Below, one piece after another: positions 53,553 through 62,391 of a stretch of DNA of 64,000 nucleotides. The DNA comes from Pseudomonas typographi (GTDB lineage Bacteria > Pseudomonadota > Gammaproteobacteria > Pseudomonadales > Pseudomonadaceae), in the NCBI RefSeq assembly GCF_014694385.1, contig NZ_JAAOCA010000002.1:124001-188000 (forward strand), in the 5' to 3' direction. Position 1 is the first letter of the stretch, and each line of letters opens with the position of its first letter. The notes beneath the pieces are model-generated. The model was not told where the DNA came from. It searched no databases and worked only from the letters and a program-made list of their open reading frames with translations. A program made the translations under genes and the position numbers.

Positions 53553-54081
53553 GGGGGCATTAGAGCAGCTCAGAGCGACTACCCGTCCGAGTGGCGGCCA
53601 TTGAGGCCATGGGGATTTCACGGGCACTTGGGAACCGATTTCGCGCTGATGGACACTGATTCCACGAGCACTGCTCCCTTCGCGCTGTTCCCACTTTCTG
53701 TCGCAGCCCGGTGCGCTCCGTCCCATATTTGTCGTGCGCTGGCTAGCGCTGAATCTGAGCTTTTAGTGAGTTGTAAATCCACCGCCCACGCACAAAGCGG
53801 CACCGATCAAAGAGTTCGCCGCTGAGCTGCATAACCAGCACAGCTCCTGTATAGATTGGCTTCGCATGAATTCCTTATGCAGGCCTGGTTGACAGGTCCG
53901 GGGCGCCCCAACAGCGACTTGCCGCCGTCGTCGTAGGCACTGGGTGGCGTTGGCGTAACGAGCGCCAATCGCACGCGCGGACGCACGACACGCCCGCCTC
54001 GCTCAGCGGAACAGCATTGCGCCATACGCCTGCGACTGGCCAACGCCACCCTTCAGCCCAACCTGCGCGCTACAGCAATAC
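53553..54081. other. Non-coding remnant region between IS element and cytochrome gene
   Basis: 529 bases with no supported gene. Near 53610-53670 the minus strand has short repeated 'GCGAAATC/TGTCCATCAGCGCG'-like bases reminiscent of IS21-type ends, but I cannot confirm this. Near the cytochrome stop there is a 13-bp inverted repeat (53942-54051, listed separately). Base composition and stop frequency suggest decayed insertion debris. Confidence 0.4.
53942..54051. repeat. 110-bp segment bounded by 13-bp inverted repeats
   Basis: GGGTGGCGTTGGC (53942-53954) and its perfect complement GCCAACGCCACCC (54039-54051) are separated by 84 bases. The segment lies between the IS remnant and the stop of the cytochrome gene. 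It could be a small non-autonomous element or the end structure of a lost one; no transposase or target duplication is visible. Confidence 0.5.
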
Positions 54082-55308
54082 TTACTTCACCTGCAATTGC
54101 TCGCGCAAGTTTTTCACCTCGCTGCTCGTCACTGGCGCCGCGGCATTCCCCCAGCTGTTACGAACATAGGTGACTACGGCCGCCACGTTGTCATCCGAGA
54201 GGTTCCAGCCAAACGATGGCATCGCTGGGGCGGTGGGCGCAGCGTCGGTAGCCCCTGCACGGCTCCCTGACAACACCACCCGAATCATTGACGACGCATC
54301 AGCGTTATTGACCAATGGCGCATTCGCCAAGGTCGGGAACAAGCCTTCTACCCCTTGGCCCTTGCTAATATGGCAGGCCGAACAACGGTCAGCGTAGATC
54401 GCTTGGCCCGCCTTCATGGTGGGGTCGTTGGCCGCCAGTGGCTTCGGTACTTCAGCGGGGTTGGCGAAGTCCTTGAGGTATACCGCGACCGCCATCAGGT
54501 CTTCGTCTTGCCAATGCTGGGAGGAGTGCTCGACTTCCTCTGCCATCGGCCCTGAGGCGACATCAAAGCGGTTCGCCCCGGTCTTCAGGTATTGAACGAT
54601 GTCCTCGGGGCGCCAACTGCCGATGCCTGAGTGATTGTTCGCGGTGAGGTCGGGTGCTACCCACCCCTGTAGGTTGGCCCCTTGAAGGAACTGGCCATTC
54701 TTGTCGCCCCCCGTGAGGTTTTTGGGCGTGTGGCAGGTGCCACAGTGCCCCAAACCCTGAACCAGGTAAGCACCACGGTTCCACTGCGCCGATTTTTGCG
54801 GGTCTGGCTGGTATTCACCCTGGGTAAAGTTCAACAGGTTCCAGCCGATCAGGCTCGCCCGCACGTTGAACGGGAATGGCAGTTGGTTGGTTTCCACCGC
54901 GTTGTCCGACGGATCCACCGTTTGCAAATAGGCCCAAAGGGCTTGGTTGTCTTCCCGGGATACCTTGGTATACGCCGTGAACGGCATGGCGCCGTAGAGG
55001 CGCTTGTCGCCGGGGCTATGGCCCTTGGACATGACATTCTGAAAGTCCTCGAACGACCATCGGCCGATGCCGTGGACCGGGTCGGGCGTTATGTTGGCAC
55101 CCAACAGCTTGCCGAACGGCGTGTCCAGCACCACGCCGCCGGAAAACAGCGGTTTGCCGGGCAAGGTATGGCAGGCGGTACAGTCGCCGAGGGTGGCCAG
55201 GTAGCGGCCTTTTTCCACCAGGTTGTAGGAGTCTGCACCGGTGCCCGCGTGGGCATAGCCGATGGCCAGGCCGAGCACGCCGGCGCACATCGAAAGGGAG
55301 GCTTTCAT
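54082..55308 (-). CDS. Gluconate 2-dehydrogenase-type cytochrome c subunit
   Basis: 408-aa periplasmic membrane-associated cytochrome with a signal peptide (SMCAGVLGLAIGYAHAG) and three CxxCH heme sites: GDCTACHTLPGKPLF (about residue 42), GHCGTCHTPKNLTGG (about 190) and DRCSACHISKGQGVE (about 312). This is the usual three-heme electron-transfer subunit of the GMC-type FAD dehydrogenases for gluconate, 2-ketogluconate or sorbitol. It should pass electrons to ubiquinone. Its start overlaps the FAD-subunit stop by four bases (55305-55308). It is the last gene of the operon. Confidence 0.88.
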   Translation of the reverse strand: MKASLSMCAGVLGLAIGYAHAGTGADSYNLVEKGRYLATLGDCTACHTLPGKPLFSGGVVLDTPFGKLLGANITPDPVHGIGRWSFEDFQNVMSKGHSPGDKRLYGAMPFTAYTKVSREDNQALWAYLQTVDPSDNAVETNQLPFPFNVRASLIGWNLLNFTQGEYQPDPQKSAQWNRGAYLVQGLGHCGTCHTPKNLTGGDKNGQFLQGANLQGWVAPDLTANNHSGIGSWRPEDIVQYLKTGANRFDVASGPMAEEVEHSSQHWQDEDLMAVAVYLKDFANPAEVPKPLAANDPTMKAGQAIYADRCSACHISKGQGVEGLFPTLANAPLVNNADASSMIRVVLSGSRAGATDAAPTAPAMPSFGWNLSDDNVAAVVTYVRNSWGNAAAPVTSSEVKNLREQLQVK

Positions 55309-57068
55309 ACCGGGATCATCTCCCCTGGACGCTTAAGGTAGCGGCTACGGATGGCATCCGCCGCCTTGAAGGCCAGCGCACACACGGTGCCCGTAGGGTT
55401 ATAGCCCGGGTTCTGCGGGAACGCCGAGGACCCCACCACGAACAGGTTCGGCACGCCCCACACCTGCAGGTGCTTGTTCACTGAGCTGGTGCCCGGGTTG
55501 GCGCCCATGATAAAGCCGCCGACGATGTGCGAAGACTGGTATGGCCTGCTGTCCCAGTGCCCCTGCTGGCTGCTCACCACGATTTCCCGTGGGTTCATGC
55601 TCTTGGCGATTTCAGCGACCTTGCCGATGCAATATTTCGCCATCTTGCGGTCGTTGTCCGGAAAGTCGAAGGTGATGCGCAGCAGTGGCCGCCCATGGGG
55701 GTCGGAGTAGGTCGGGTCCAGCGACAGGTAATTAGCGCGGACCGAATAACTGCTGGCCTCGCAACCAATCGACATGCTGCTCAGGTAGTTCTTCACCGTG
55801 GCCTGTTTCCACCCTTTGCCCCAGGTCGGGCTGCCCGGCGGCATCGGGCGGGAGTCGATGGGCGCGGCGCCGATCGGTGTGACTCGGGTGCTACCACCGC
55901 CCATGAAGCCAAGGCCTGAGTGGTCGAAGTTGTCGTTGTTGAATTCGTCGATACCCATGCCGATGGCGCCACCACCAATGAACGGGTTGAAGTTCTTGTC
56001 GTCGAAAAACAACCGTACGTTGTTGGCGGTCTGGTAGGCATAATTGCGGCCGGTGGTGCCGGTATTGGTGACTGGGTCATAGGGCGTGCCCACCCCAGAC
56101 AGCAGCATCAGGCGTACGTTTTCGAAGATGAACGCAGCCACCACGACCAGCTCCGCCGGCTGTTCGAACTGCTCGCCGTTAGCGTCGGCATAGATCACTC
56201 CGGTGGCCTTGGTACCAGTACTGTCCATCACCACTTTCAACACTTCGGCGTTGGTGACCGCCTTGAAGTTCGGCTTGCGAATCAATGCCGGCAGTACCGT
56301 GGTAATGGCACTGGCCTTGGAGTAGTTGGCACAGCCGTAGTTGGTGCAGAAGCCGCAGTAAGTGCACGGCCCCATCTTTACGCCGAGGGAGTTGGTATAC
56401 GGTTGCGACACCAATGCCGAGGGCACCGGGAAGGGTTTATAGCCAAAGTTGCGCGCGGCTTCGGCGAACAGTGTCGGCGCGTAGGTCTGCAGCGTGGGGG
56501 GGTTGGGATATTCCGCCGAGCGGGGGCCTTCGAAGGGGTTGCCACCGTCGATCAGCGTGCCTTTGATGTTGCCCGCCTTGCCCGATACACCGGCCAAGCG
56601 GTCAAACGCGGCGTAGTGGGGTTCCATCTCTTCCCAATCGGTGCCCCAGTCCTGCAGGGTCAGCTCGGCGGGCAGCTCTTTGCCGTAGCGCTCGGTGAGG
56701 TAGCTGTGCAGGCGGAATTCGTGCGGCTGAAAACGAAAAGCGATACCGGCCCAATGGTTGCCGGCGCCGCCGGTGCCGTTGCCAGGGTGGAACGATCCCC
56801 AACTGCGCAGCGGCAGCGCGGTTTCGCTGGCGTTGTTGCGCATGGTGCAGGTGTTCTGCCGGGTTCTGAGCATCAGCTCTTGGCGGCGGTTGTAGCGCAG
56901 TTCGTCGGCAGCCGACGCGACGTTGAAATCCCTGGCGGTATCGCGCCATGGCCCACGTTCGAAGCCGATAATGTTAAGGCCGGTGTCAGCCAGCTCGTTG
57001 GCGATGATAGATCCGGCCCAACCGAGCCCGACAACCACAACATCAGTGGAAGGTAGTTTCTTGGCCAT
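55305..57068 (-). CDS. Gluconate 2-dehydrogenase-type FAD (GMC) subunit
   Basis: 587-aa GMC oxidoreductase, the catalytic subunit. FAD-binding motif VVVGLGWAGSIIANELADTGLNIIGFERG at the N-terminus, SWGSFHPGNGTGGAGNHWAG (GMC signature region), and an unusual Cys cluster CTYCGFCTNYGCANY near residue 243 that resembles an iron-sulfur site known from this family. The C-terminal active-site region is SSHIVGGFIMGANPGTSSVNKHLQVWGVPNLFVVGSSAFPQNPGYNPT with a catalytic His. It has no export signal and is expected to cross the membrane with the Tat-exported small subunit encoded six bases upstream. Gluconate is the likely substrate; 2-ketogluconate or sorbitol are alternatives. Confidence 0.88.
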   Translation of the reverse strand: MAKKLPSTDVVVVGLGWAGSIIANELADTGLNIIGFERGPWRDTARDFNVASAADELRYNRRQELMLRTRQNTCTMRNNASETALPLRSWGSFHPGNGTGGAGNHWAGIAFRFQPHEFRLHSYLTERYGKELPAELTLQDWGTDWEEMEPHYAAFDRLAGVSGKAGNIKGTLIDGGNPFEGPRSAEYPNPPTLQTYAPTLFAEAARNFGYKPFPVPSALVSQPYTNSLGVKMGPCTYCGFCTNYGCANYSKASAITTVLPALIRKPNFKAVTNAEVLKVVMDSTGTKATGVIYADANGEQFEQPAELVVVAAFIFENVRLMLLSGVGTPYDPVTNTGTTGRNYAYQTANNVRLFFDDKNFNPFIGGGAIGMGIDEFNNDNFDHSGLGFMGGGSTRVTPIGAAPIDSRPMPPGSPTWGKGWKQATVKNYLSSMSIGCEASSYSVRANYLSLDPTYSDPHGRPLLRITFDFPDNDRKMAKYCIGKVAEIAKSMNPREIVVSSQQGHWDSRPYQSSHIVGGFIMGANPGTSSVNKHLQVWGVPNLFVVGSSAFPQNPGYNPTGTVCALAFKAADAIRSRYLKRPGEMIPV

Positions 57069-57073
57069 GCGAA

Positions 57074-57823
57074 TTAACCCTTCTGCGTCCAGGCGGAGCT
57101 ACCGACAATAGAGAGCGGCACCAGATCAAGCTTTTGGTTATGCAACCCAATGTAATCGCGGTAGTCGTACCGCGCCCCGGGAAAACCGATCAACTTCCAC
57201 GACACCATGTCTCGGTTGCCGCCATAGATAGGGTCGGCGAAAAAGCCTTCCATGGTGTTGCCCAGTACTTGTTGAAAAAAAAGCGGGCTGTCGATGCCAT
57301 CGAGCGCGATCGTGCCTTTTTCCAGCCCCGCCAGGGTGGCGTCACGTTGTTCGGCGCCGAGGCCACTGAAGGGCTTTTTAAAGTTGGCCTGGCAGTATTT
57401 GGTGAGCCCGGCTAAGCCGAGCGTATAACGCTGGCGAGGATTGAGGGGCGATTGGTCGCCCTGCATCGCTGTACCGGGCTGAAATGGGCCTTCCTGATAC
57501 AAGCGGGCGAACGTGCCATATTCACCGGCCAATTGGCGGTCGATGAACACCGCACAACCGGCGTCTTTGCCACTGACACTGAGTTCGTCAGCAGGAATCA
57601 ATTGTTCAACGATGGCTTCGACCTCACGCGCTTGTTCGTCGGTGAAGTACTGCCACCCCGGCGTGTCATAGTGCAGGGGGCCGTTGTGGTCGAAGGGAAC
57701 CCATTGCGGGGTGCCTGCGATGGTGGCCGCTTTAGCGGTCGCCGCCGCGCCCATGGCAACGGTGGTGGCGGATGACAATAGCAACTGCCTGCGTGTTACC
57801 CCCTTTGCGGGTTTCTCGATCAT
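57074..57823 (-). CDS. Gluconate 2-dehydrogenase subunit 3-type small subunit (Tat signal)
   Basis: 249-aa small subunit of the gluconate 2-dehydrogenase complex. A twin-arginine signal (GVTRRQLLLSSATTVAMGAAATAKA) at residues 8-33 should export it together with the FAD subunit. Conserved blocks are WQYFTDEQAREVEAIVEQLIPADE, DAGCAVFIDRQLAGEYG and FFADPIYGGNRDMVSWKLIGFPGARYDYRDYIGLHNQ. The start is ATG 57823 with GAGGAG close upstream; the frame is open to 57889 without homology. It is the first gene of the three-gene cargo operon. Confidence 0.9.
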   Translation of the reverse strand: MIEKPAKGVTRRQLLLSSATTVAMGAAATAKAATIAGTPQWVPFDHNGPLHYDTPGWQYFTDEQAREVEAIVEQLIPADELSVSGKDAGCAVFIDRQLAGEYGTFARLYQEGPFQPGTAMQGDQSPLNPRQRYTLGLAGLTKYCQANFKKPFSGLGAEQRDATLAGLEKGTIALDGIDSPLFFQQVLGNTMEGFFADPIYGGNRDMVSWKLIGFPGARYDYRDYIGLHNQKLDLVPLSIVGSSAWTQKG

Positions 57824-58256
57824 ACAAGTCTCCTCGCAACAGGCTGCCCCGCGCCCTTGACCGCAAACGCCAAGGCGCGGCGAACACAAGCCTGTACACG
57901 GTCAATCACGGTTTTACCTTGACGAGCAAGGCGGCTTTTTTTGAAGGTGCGACTTTTTGGTAACGTGCGCGGCATTCCCTGCTGTGAAATAATAAACTAC
58001 TTAGCTCAGTATCCGCGTTATGGCTACTTGTTATATAGATTAATTAGTTTTAAGCCGGCCAGCACGGGTAAAAATCGCAATAGACTGTTGCCCATAAGGT
58101 AACGATGGCTGAAAGCCCAAGCGCTGACTCAACACGCACATACGCAACTTGGAAGTGAATCCAAGTGCGATGAAAAATCCGCGGCTTTCGACACCATCAA
58201 TTCAAGGCACATCGCGGGCCAACCAGCGTGCGCGCCAGCCTCGCGCTTGCGATGTT
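57824..58256. other. Region upstream of the dehydrogenase operon
   Basis: 433 bases separating the small-subunit gene from the M20 pseudogene. The part at 57960-58070 is distinctly AT-rich for this genome (runs such as ATAATAAACTACTTAG and ATATAGATTAATTAG) and probably holds the operon promoter. I see no clear -35/-10 pair or operator and no gene. Confidence 0.45.
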
Positions 58257-58998
58257 TCACACAGCCCGAGCCGAGTGGCAAAGGCTTACGGCCGTGAGCG
58301 CCAGCATCTTGGCTACGGTTTGCATTTCGCTGATGACGACATATGCGCCTTCAGGCCCTACAGCGGTGAACGCAGCGGTCGGGCCGTAGTTCACGGCGCT
58401 GATTTGCACAACCAAGCGGTGTCGCAGGCAGAGCAACACGCTGGCAAGATCGCGCCAATGTGGGTAGGGGGCTTTCCGGTGAGGTTTTTATAGCTGCTGC
58501 CCGGAGACTGCACGATTTGCGCATCTACCGTAACGTGCACCGGTTCCATCACCAAGCGCCGGCGCCCTTTGATAAAGTCCGGTGGCGGCCTCTCCATGGA
58601 GGCAGTGAAGTCGGCATCTGCTGCCTTGATAAGGTCTAGTTCGCGCTGTACGCCGGCCGGCCCGCTTTCAACGGTCTGGCCAGGGATGAATGCACATCGA
58701 TAACGATGGTGCAGATGTCCGGCACGTACGGCGGTTCTGACAGGTAATGTTCGCCACGTCCGCTGAGGACGCTGCCGACATTGAGGCGCGGCAGCGGCGG
58801 ATAGGGCTCGGTCGTGAAGGTCATGTGTTCTAGGTGCTGCAGCAGCAACGCCATTTCGTTCACAGCGTGCACGGTGTTCTCACGCTGGCTGAGGTGCCCG
58901 AAGCGGTCGATCACATGAATCGCGAAGTGCATGATGCCGCTGTGAGTCGTCGCGCCGTTGTCCGCGCCAAAGGGTTCGGTAATCACTGCCGCCAGATG
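58257..58998 (-). pseudogene. M20 family peptidase/deacylase, 5'-truncated and frameshifted
   Basis: Three minus-strand frames together give the C-terminal ~240 residues of an M20 (ArgE/DapE-like) enzyme. Frame 1 (from 58998) has VITEPFGADNGATTHSGIMHFAIHVIDRFGHLSQRE and PRLNVGSVLSGRGEHYLSEPPYVPDICT, the lid/dimerisation domain. Frame 2 has PPPDFIKGRRRLVMEPV and GKPPTHIGAILPACC. Frame 3 has GPEGAYVVISEMQTVAKMLALTAVSLCH, ending 58257. The N-terminal metal-binding half is missing and homology stops at the right-hand att-like repeat. No function can remain. Confidence 0.75.
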
Positions 58999-59025
58999 CG
59001 AGTCCCGTTTTCCGCTCCAAATTAT
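58999..59025. repeat. attR-like repeat of the tRNA-Gly island
   Basis: An imperfect copy (24 of 27) of the tRNA-Gly(GCC) 3' end at 52866-52892, in the same orientation. It sits at the truncated edge of the M20 pseudogene. Beyond it the sequence returns to an intact operon with its own terminator. Confidence 0.7.
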
Positions 59026-59061
59026 GATTTGGAGTTTGCTAAGTAGCGCGGTATATCGTTG

Positions 59062-59084
59062 AAAAAGGCCCTTAGGGCCTTTTT
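59062..59084. terminator. Terminator downstream of the EthD gene
   Basis: AAAAAGGCCC (59062-59071), TTA loop, GGGCCTTTTT (59075-59084). A and T runs on both sides allow termination in either direction. It lies 14 bases past the EthD-gene stop and just outside the island's right repeat, so it may originally have served the tRNA transcript too. Confidence 0.8.
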
Positions 59085-59097
59085 CGTTACATTCAGC

Positions 59098-60126
59098 CTA
59101 TGTTGTGCCGCTCCCGGTACGGGCCGTAGCGCACTCAGGTGCGATGCGGTTGACCAGCACCATGCCGACGGTTGTCCACCATTGCTCCGCCGACGGGTCG
59201 GCCATGCGTGCTTCGTCTCGCGCAATCGCCTTCTGCCCGGGGCTGCGCAAAAAATCCTCCAGGTCGTTGAGGCTGGCGAAGCCCAACAGCGTGACTCCGT
59301 CAATACCGCTGGCCTGCGGGTGATACAGCGGATGGCCCGGTTCTGTCGGCCCAATGTTGTGAAGTTGCACATAGCGCCGGGCCCAACCGCCGGCCTGTTC
59401 GGCCACCAGCGGCGCATGTTCATGCAACCACCACTGCTGGAAGGCTTCGCGGCAGGTACCCTGGGCGCGCGCGTGGAGCTTCACCAGTGTCACGGCCTCG
59501 TTGCCGGTGGCACTGGGCAGGATGATGTACTGGCGCGAGAGCACTGGGGCGATGTCGCGGAAAATTGCCTGGTCTTCGGGCAGGATTTTCTCGCGCACCC
59601 GGGCATTGCCCAGCACCACGGCAATGTCCTCGGGGCCCGCGAAATTCAGGTAGGCGATGCCATCCCAACGTGGGCGCCGGTACGCCTCGATGTGGCCGAT
59701 GACGGTAGGCCACAGCTTACCCTGCTCATCGACCGGTGCACGGTACGGCGGCGCATCGGTGTGGGTTGGCCCCGGCGTAAAGCGGTGTAACTGGTCATAG
59801 CGCAGCAGGCGCTCCAGGCTGCGATCGTCTGGCTCCTCGGCATGGATGAAACGCACGCCATGCACTTTGCGCCAATACTCCCCCCAGTGCTCGAAGTTGA
59901 GATTCGAGTTGCTCTCGAAGGCATTGGCAGCGGCATCAGCCGCCGGGTCGGCGATAACCCGCCCGGCAGCGGTGAGCAGGTGATTGTCGGCCCGTCGCCG
60001 CTCATGCAGCGGTGTGTTGTCGGCACGCGAGAGCAGCGAGCACAATACGGTGAGCGGCTGGTCGCTGCCGGGCCGGGGGTGCAGGTATGGGGCGCGAAAC
60101 AGCCGTTCCTCGATCGTCTTACTCAT
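59098..60126 (-). CDS. EthD domain-containing protein
   Basis: 342-aa cytoplasmic protein with EthD-like ferredoxin-fold repeats. The C-terminal EthD region reads LHNIGPTEPGHPLYHPQASGIDGVTLLGFASLNDLEDFLRSPGQKAIARDEARM; an earlier related stretch (HTDAPPYRAPVDEQGKLWPTVIGHIEAYRRPRWDGIAYLNFAGPEDIAVVL) looks like a second copy. EthD proteins accompany degradation pathways of ethers and aromatics; the activity here is unknown. The start is ATG 60126 (MSKTIEERLF), overlapping the MFS stop (60119) by eight bases, so the two genes form an operon. Confidence 0.75.
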   Translation of the reverse strand: MSKTIEERLFRAPYLHPRPGSDQPLTVLCSLLSRADNTPLHERRRADNHLLTAAGRVIADPAADAAANAFESNSNLNFEHWGEYWRKVHGVRFIHAEEPDDRSLERLLRYDQLHRFTPGPTHTDAPPYRAPVDEQGKLWPTVIGHIEAYRRPRWDGIAYLNFAGPEDIAVVLGNARVREKILPEDQAIFRDIAPVLSRQYIILPSATGNEAVTLVKLHARAQGTCREAFQQWWLHEHAPLVAEQAGGWARRYVQLHNIGPTEPGHPLYHPQASGIDGVTLLGFASLNDLEDFLRSPGQKAIARDEARMADPSAEQWWTTVGMVLVNRIAPECATARTGSGTT

Positions 60127-61315
60127 GGGGATGTTCTCCAACGATAGGGTGAAAAAAACCCACGGCCAGGGCCGCGAGCCCGGCCGCTGCCGCAAAGCCG
60201 TAGAGGCCGAGCATGCCCGCCTGCGCCCACGCCGCGTTGCCGATGGCGGCGCCTGCCGCCATACCGGCCATCGCGCCGGTCATCAGCAGGCCGTTGAGGC
60301 GGCTACGGGCCTGTGGGTCCAACCCGTTGACGATGGTTTGGTGCGAAACCAGCGCCGCCATCACGCCCAGGTCGAAGACCACGGCGCCGGCTGCCAGGCT
60401 CCAGAGGCTGGGCGGCAGAGTTTCCATGCCGAGGAACGCCACGATCACCAGCGCACAACCGAGGCGGATGGTGGGCAGCGGCCCGCGGCGGTCGGTGAGG
60501 CGGCCGAACCACGGGGAGGCGAAGGCGCCAGCGGCGCCGGCGATGCCGTAGCTGCCCGCCATGCCGGCGCCCAGGTGGAACGGCGGCGCCGCCATTACCA
60601 GGGCGAGCGTGGACCAGAACGCCCCCAGCGTTGATGCGAGCAGCGCCTGTGCCACCACAGCCAGCCGCAGGGCGCGATGCTGCCGCCAGAGGGTCCACAG
60701 GCTGGCGATCAGTGCGCCGTAGCGGCTGCGGCTGGCCGGCGGCAGGTTCGGCACGGTGCCCCAGGTGATCGCCATCACCCCGAGCATCAGGCCGGCCGCC
60801 ACGAACTGCATGGCCCGCCAGCCCAGTGACTCGGCGACCCAACCGCCCAGGGTGCGCGACAATAGGATGCCGCTGAGCAATCCGGTGGTGACGGTGCCCA
60901 CGGCCCGGCCACGGTACTTGTCGGGGGCCAGTTGTGCGGCGATCGGCACGAAGTCTTGGCCGATGCTGCCCAGCAGCCCAACGGCGAAGTTGGCGATCAC
61001 CAGCCAGCCGAGCCCAGGGGCGACGCCGGCCCCCAGCAGGGCCAGCACCAGCAGCACCGCTTTGGCTAGGATCAGCCGCCGTCGCGGCAGCACGTCTCCG
61101 AGCGGGGCCAGCAACAGCATGCCCAACGCGTTACCGATCTGTGTCAGGGCAGGCAACCAGCCGACCCGTTCCGGGCTGGCGCCAAACTCGGCCTGCACCA
61201 GGGACAAACCCGGCTGGAGGTAGTAGACGTTCGCCACGCCCAGCCCGGCGCAGGTTGCTAGCAGTAATAACGCGCCGTTCGGGCGGGACGTGAACATGAG
61301 AGCCGATTGCGGCAT
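60119..61315 (-). CDS. MFS transporter co-transcribed with the EthD gene
   Basis: 398-aa major facilitator with about 12 helices (LLLLATCAGLGVANVYYLQPGLSLVQAEFG at the N-terminus is typical of the DHA1 group containing YnfM-like and related exporters). A motif A-like loop reads MLLLAPLGDVLPRRRLILAK. Substrate unknown. I placed the start at ATG 61315 (MPQSALMFTSRP); 61297 is possible. It is divergent from a LysR gene across a 128-base region holding a striking inverted repeat, which suggests regulation by that protein. Confidence 0.85.
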   Translation of the reverse strand: MPQSALMFTSRPNGALLLLATCAGLGVANVYYLQPGLSLVQAEFGASPERVGWLPALTQIGNALGMLLLAPLGDVLPRRRLILAKAVLLVLALLGAGVAPGLGWLVIANFAVGLLGSIGQDFVPIAAQLAPDKYRGRAVGTVTTGLLSGILLSRTLGGWVAESLGWRAMQFVAAGLMLGVMAITWGTVPNLPPASRSRYGALIASLWTLWRQHRALRLAVVAQALLASTLGAFWSTLALVMAAPPFHLGAGMAGSYGIAGAAGAFASPWFGRLTDRRGPLPTIRLGCALVIVAFLGMETLPPSLWSLAAGAVVFDLGVMAALVSHQTIVNGLDPQARSRLNGLLMTGAMAGMAAGAAIGNAAWAQAGMLGLYGFAAAAGLAALAVGFFHPIVGEHPHE

Positions 61316-61368
61316 CGAAGCCTCGCAGGAAAATCGGCAGCCCTGGAGGCTGCGCCAGCGAGACATGT

Positions 61369-61435
61369 TATTGACGAATTACGTTTCGATATATGATCCA
61401 CGAGTCGCAATAGAGTTGATCATAATTCGTCAATA
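61369..61435. promoter_or_regulatory. Perfect 13-bp inverted repeat in the MFS/LysR divergent promoter
   Basis: TATTGACGAATTA (61369-61381) and TAATTCGTCAATA (61423-61435) are exact complements, separated by 41 bases. The right copy ends 8 bases before the LysR start codon and the left copy lies 54-66 bases upstream of the MFS start. This fits two regulator-binding sites that allow repression of the regulator gene and control of the MFS-EthD operon. Confidence 0.65.
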
Positions 61436-61443
61436 GGTACGCC

Positions 61444-62391
61444 ATGAATACGCCAGACCCGTTCCGAGGCATCGCCGTCTTCATGCAGGTCGTGCAGGCC
61501 GGCAGTTTCACGCTCGCGGCCGAGCGGCTGGACATGAGCAAGTCGGGAGTCGCCAAGAGCATTGCCCGTTTGGAAGCCACGCTGGGCGTGCGGCTGTTCC
61601 AGCGAACCACGCGCCGCCTGAGCCTGACCGAGCAAGGCCGCCAGTTCGGCGACGGCTGCCTGCGGGCCTTGGCGGAGCTGGAGGGCGCACAGGCACTGGT
61701 GACGGCACAGCGGCAGGAACTGGCCGGGCGTTTGCGCGTCGATCTGCCCGTGGTCTTCGGCCGCCGCTGGGTGCTGCCGGCGCTGCTGGAGATCGCCGCG
61801 AAGCACCCCGCGCTCGAACTGGACGTGAGCCTGACCGATCGCCGGGTCGATCTGGTCGAGGATGGCATCGACCTGGTGATCCGCATCGGGCCGCTGCAAG
61901 ACAGCGCTACGCTGGTTGCCAAGTCCCTGGGCGTGCAGCAGGCGGTGCTGGTGGCGCATCCCGACTACCTGGCCCGGCACGGCCAGCCGCAAACCCCGGA
62001 CGACCTGCACCGCCACGCCTGCATCACTTTCGGCAGCGGAGGGCAGGCGCGGCCCTGGCACTTCCTCGACCGCCACGGCCGCAGCCAGCCACTGGCGGTG
62101 CGCGGGCGGCTGGGCCTGAACCATAGCGAAGCCATCTTGGACGCGGCACTGGCCGGGCATGGCATCGCGCTGCTATCCGACTGGCTGTTGGCCGAGCACT
62201 TGGCCGCCGCGCGGTTGACACGGGTGCTACCCGAGGCACGAACCCAGGGCTTTCCGATCCATGCGGTTTGGCAGAAGAACCTGCACGTGTTGGCCAAGGT
62301 TCGGCGCGTCGTCGATGAGCTGGCTGAACGGTTCGTACCCCGGCCACCTTGGCAGGTCGTATCCATCGATGGCGCAGGCGCGATGCCGTGA
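61444..62391 (+). CDS. LysR-family transcriptional regulator
   Basis: 315-aa LysR-type regulator of the CrgA/DsdC-like group with an N-terminal HTH (GIAVFMQVVQAGSFTLAAERLDMSKSGVAKSIARLEATLGVRLFQRTTRRLSLTEQG) and an effector domain beginning LAGRLRVDLPVVFGRRWVLPALLEIAAKHPALELDVSLTDRRVDLVEDGIDLVIRIG. It should bind the inverted repeat immediately upstream and regulate the divergent MFS-EthD operon and itself. Effector unknown. 191 bases after its stop are empty. Confidence 0.9.
   Translation: MNTPDPFRGIAVFMQVVQAGSFTLAAERLDMSKSGVAKSIARLEATLGVRLFQRTTRRLSLTEQGRQFGDGCLRALAELEGAQALVTAQRQELAGRLRVDLPVVFGRRWVLPALLEIAAKHPALELDVSLTDRRVDLVEDGIDLVIRIGPLQDSATLVAKSLGVQQAVLVAHPDYLARHGQPQTPDDLHRHACITFGSGGQARPWHFLDRHGRSQPLAVRGRLGLNHSEAILDAALAGHGIALLSDWLLAEHLAAARLTRVLPEARTQGFPIHAVWQKNLHVLAKVRRVVDELAERFVPRPPWQVVSIDGAGAMP

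Noticed and set aside
53600..53680. IS21-family terminal repeat
   Set aside because: Only short resemblance to IS21 ends and no transposase nearby; mentioned as debris rather than a feature.
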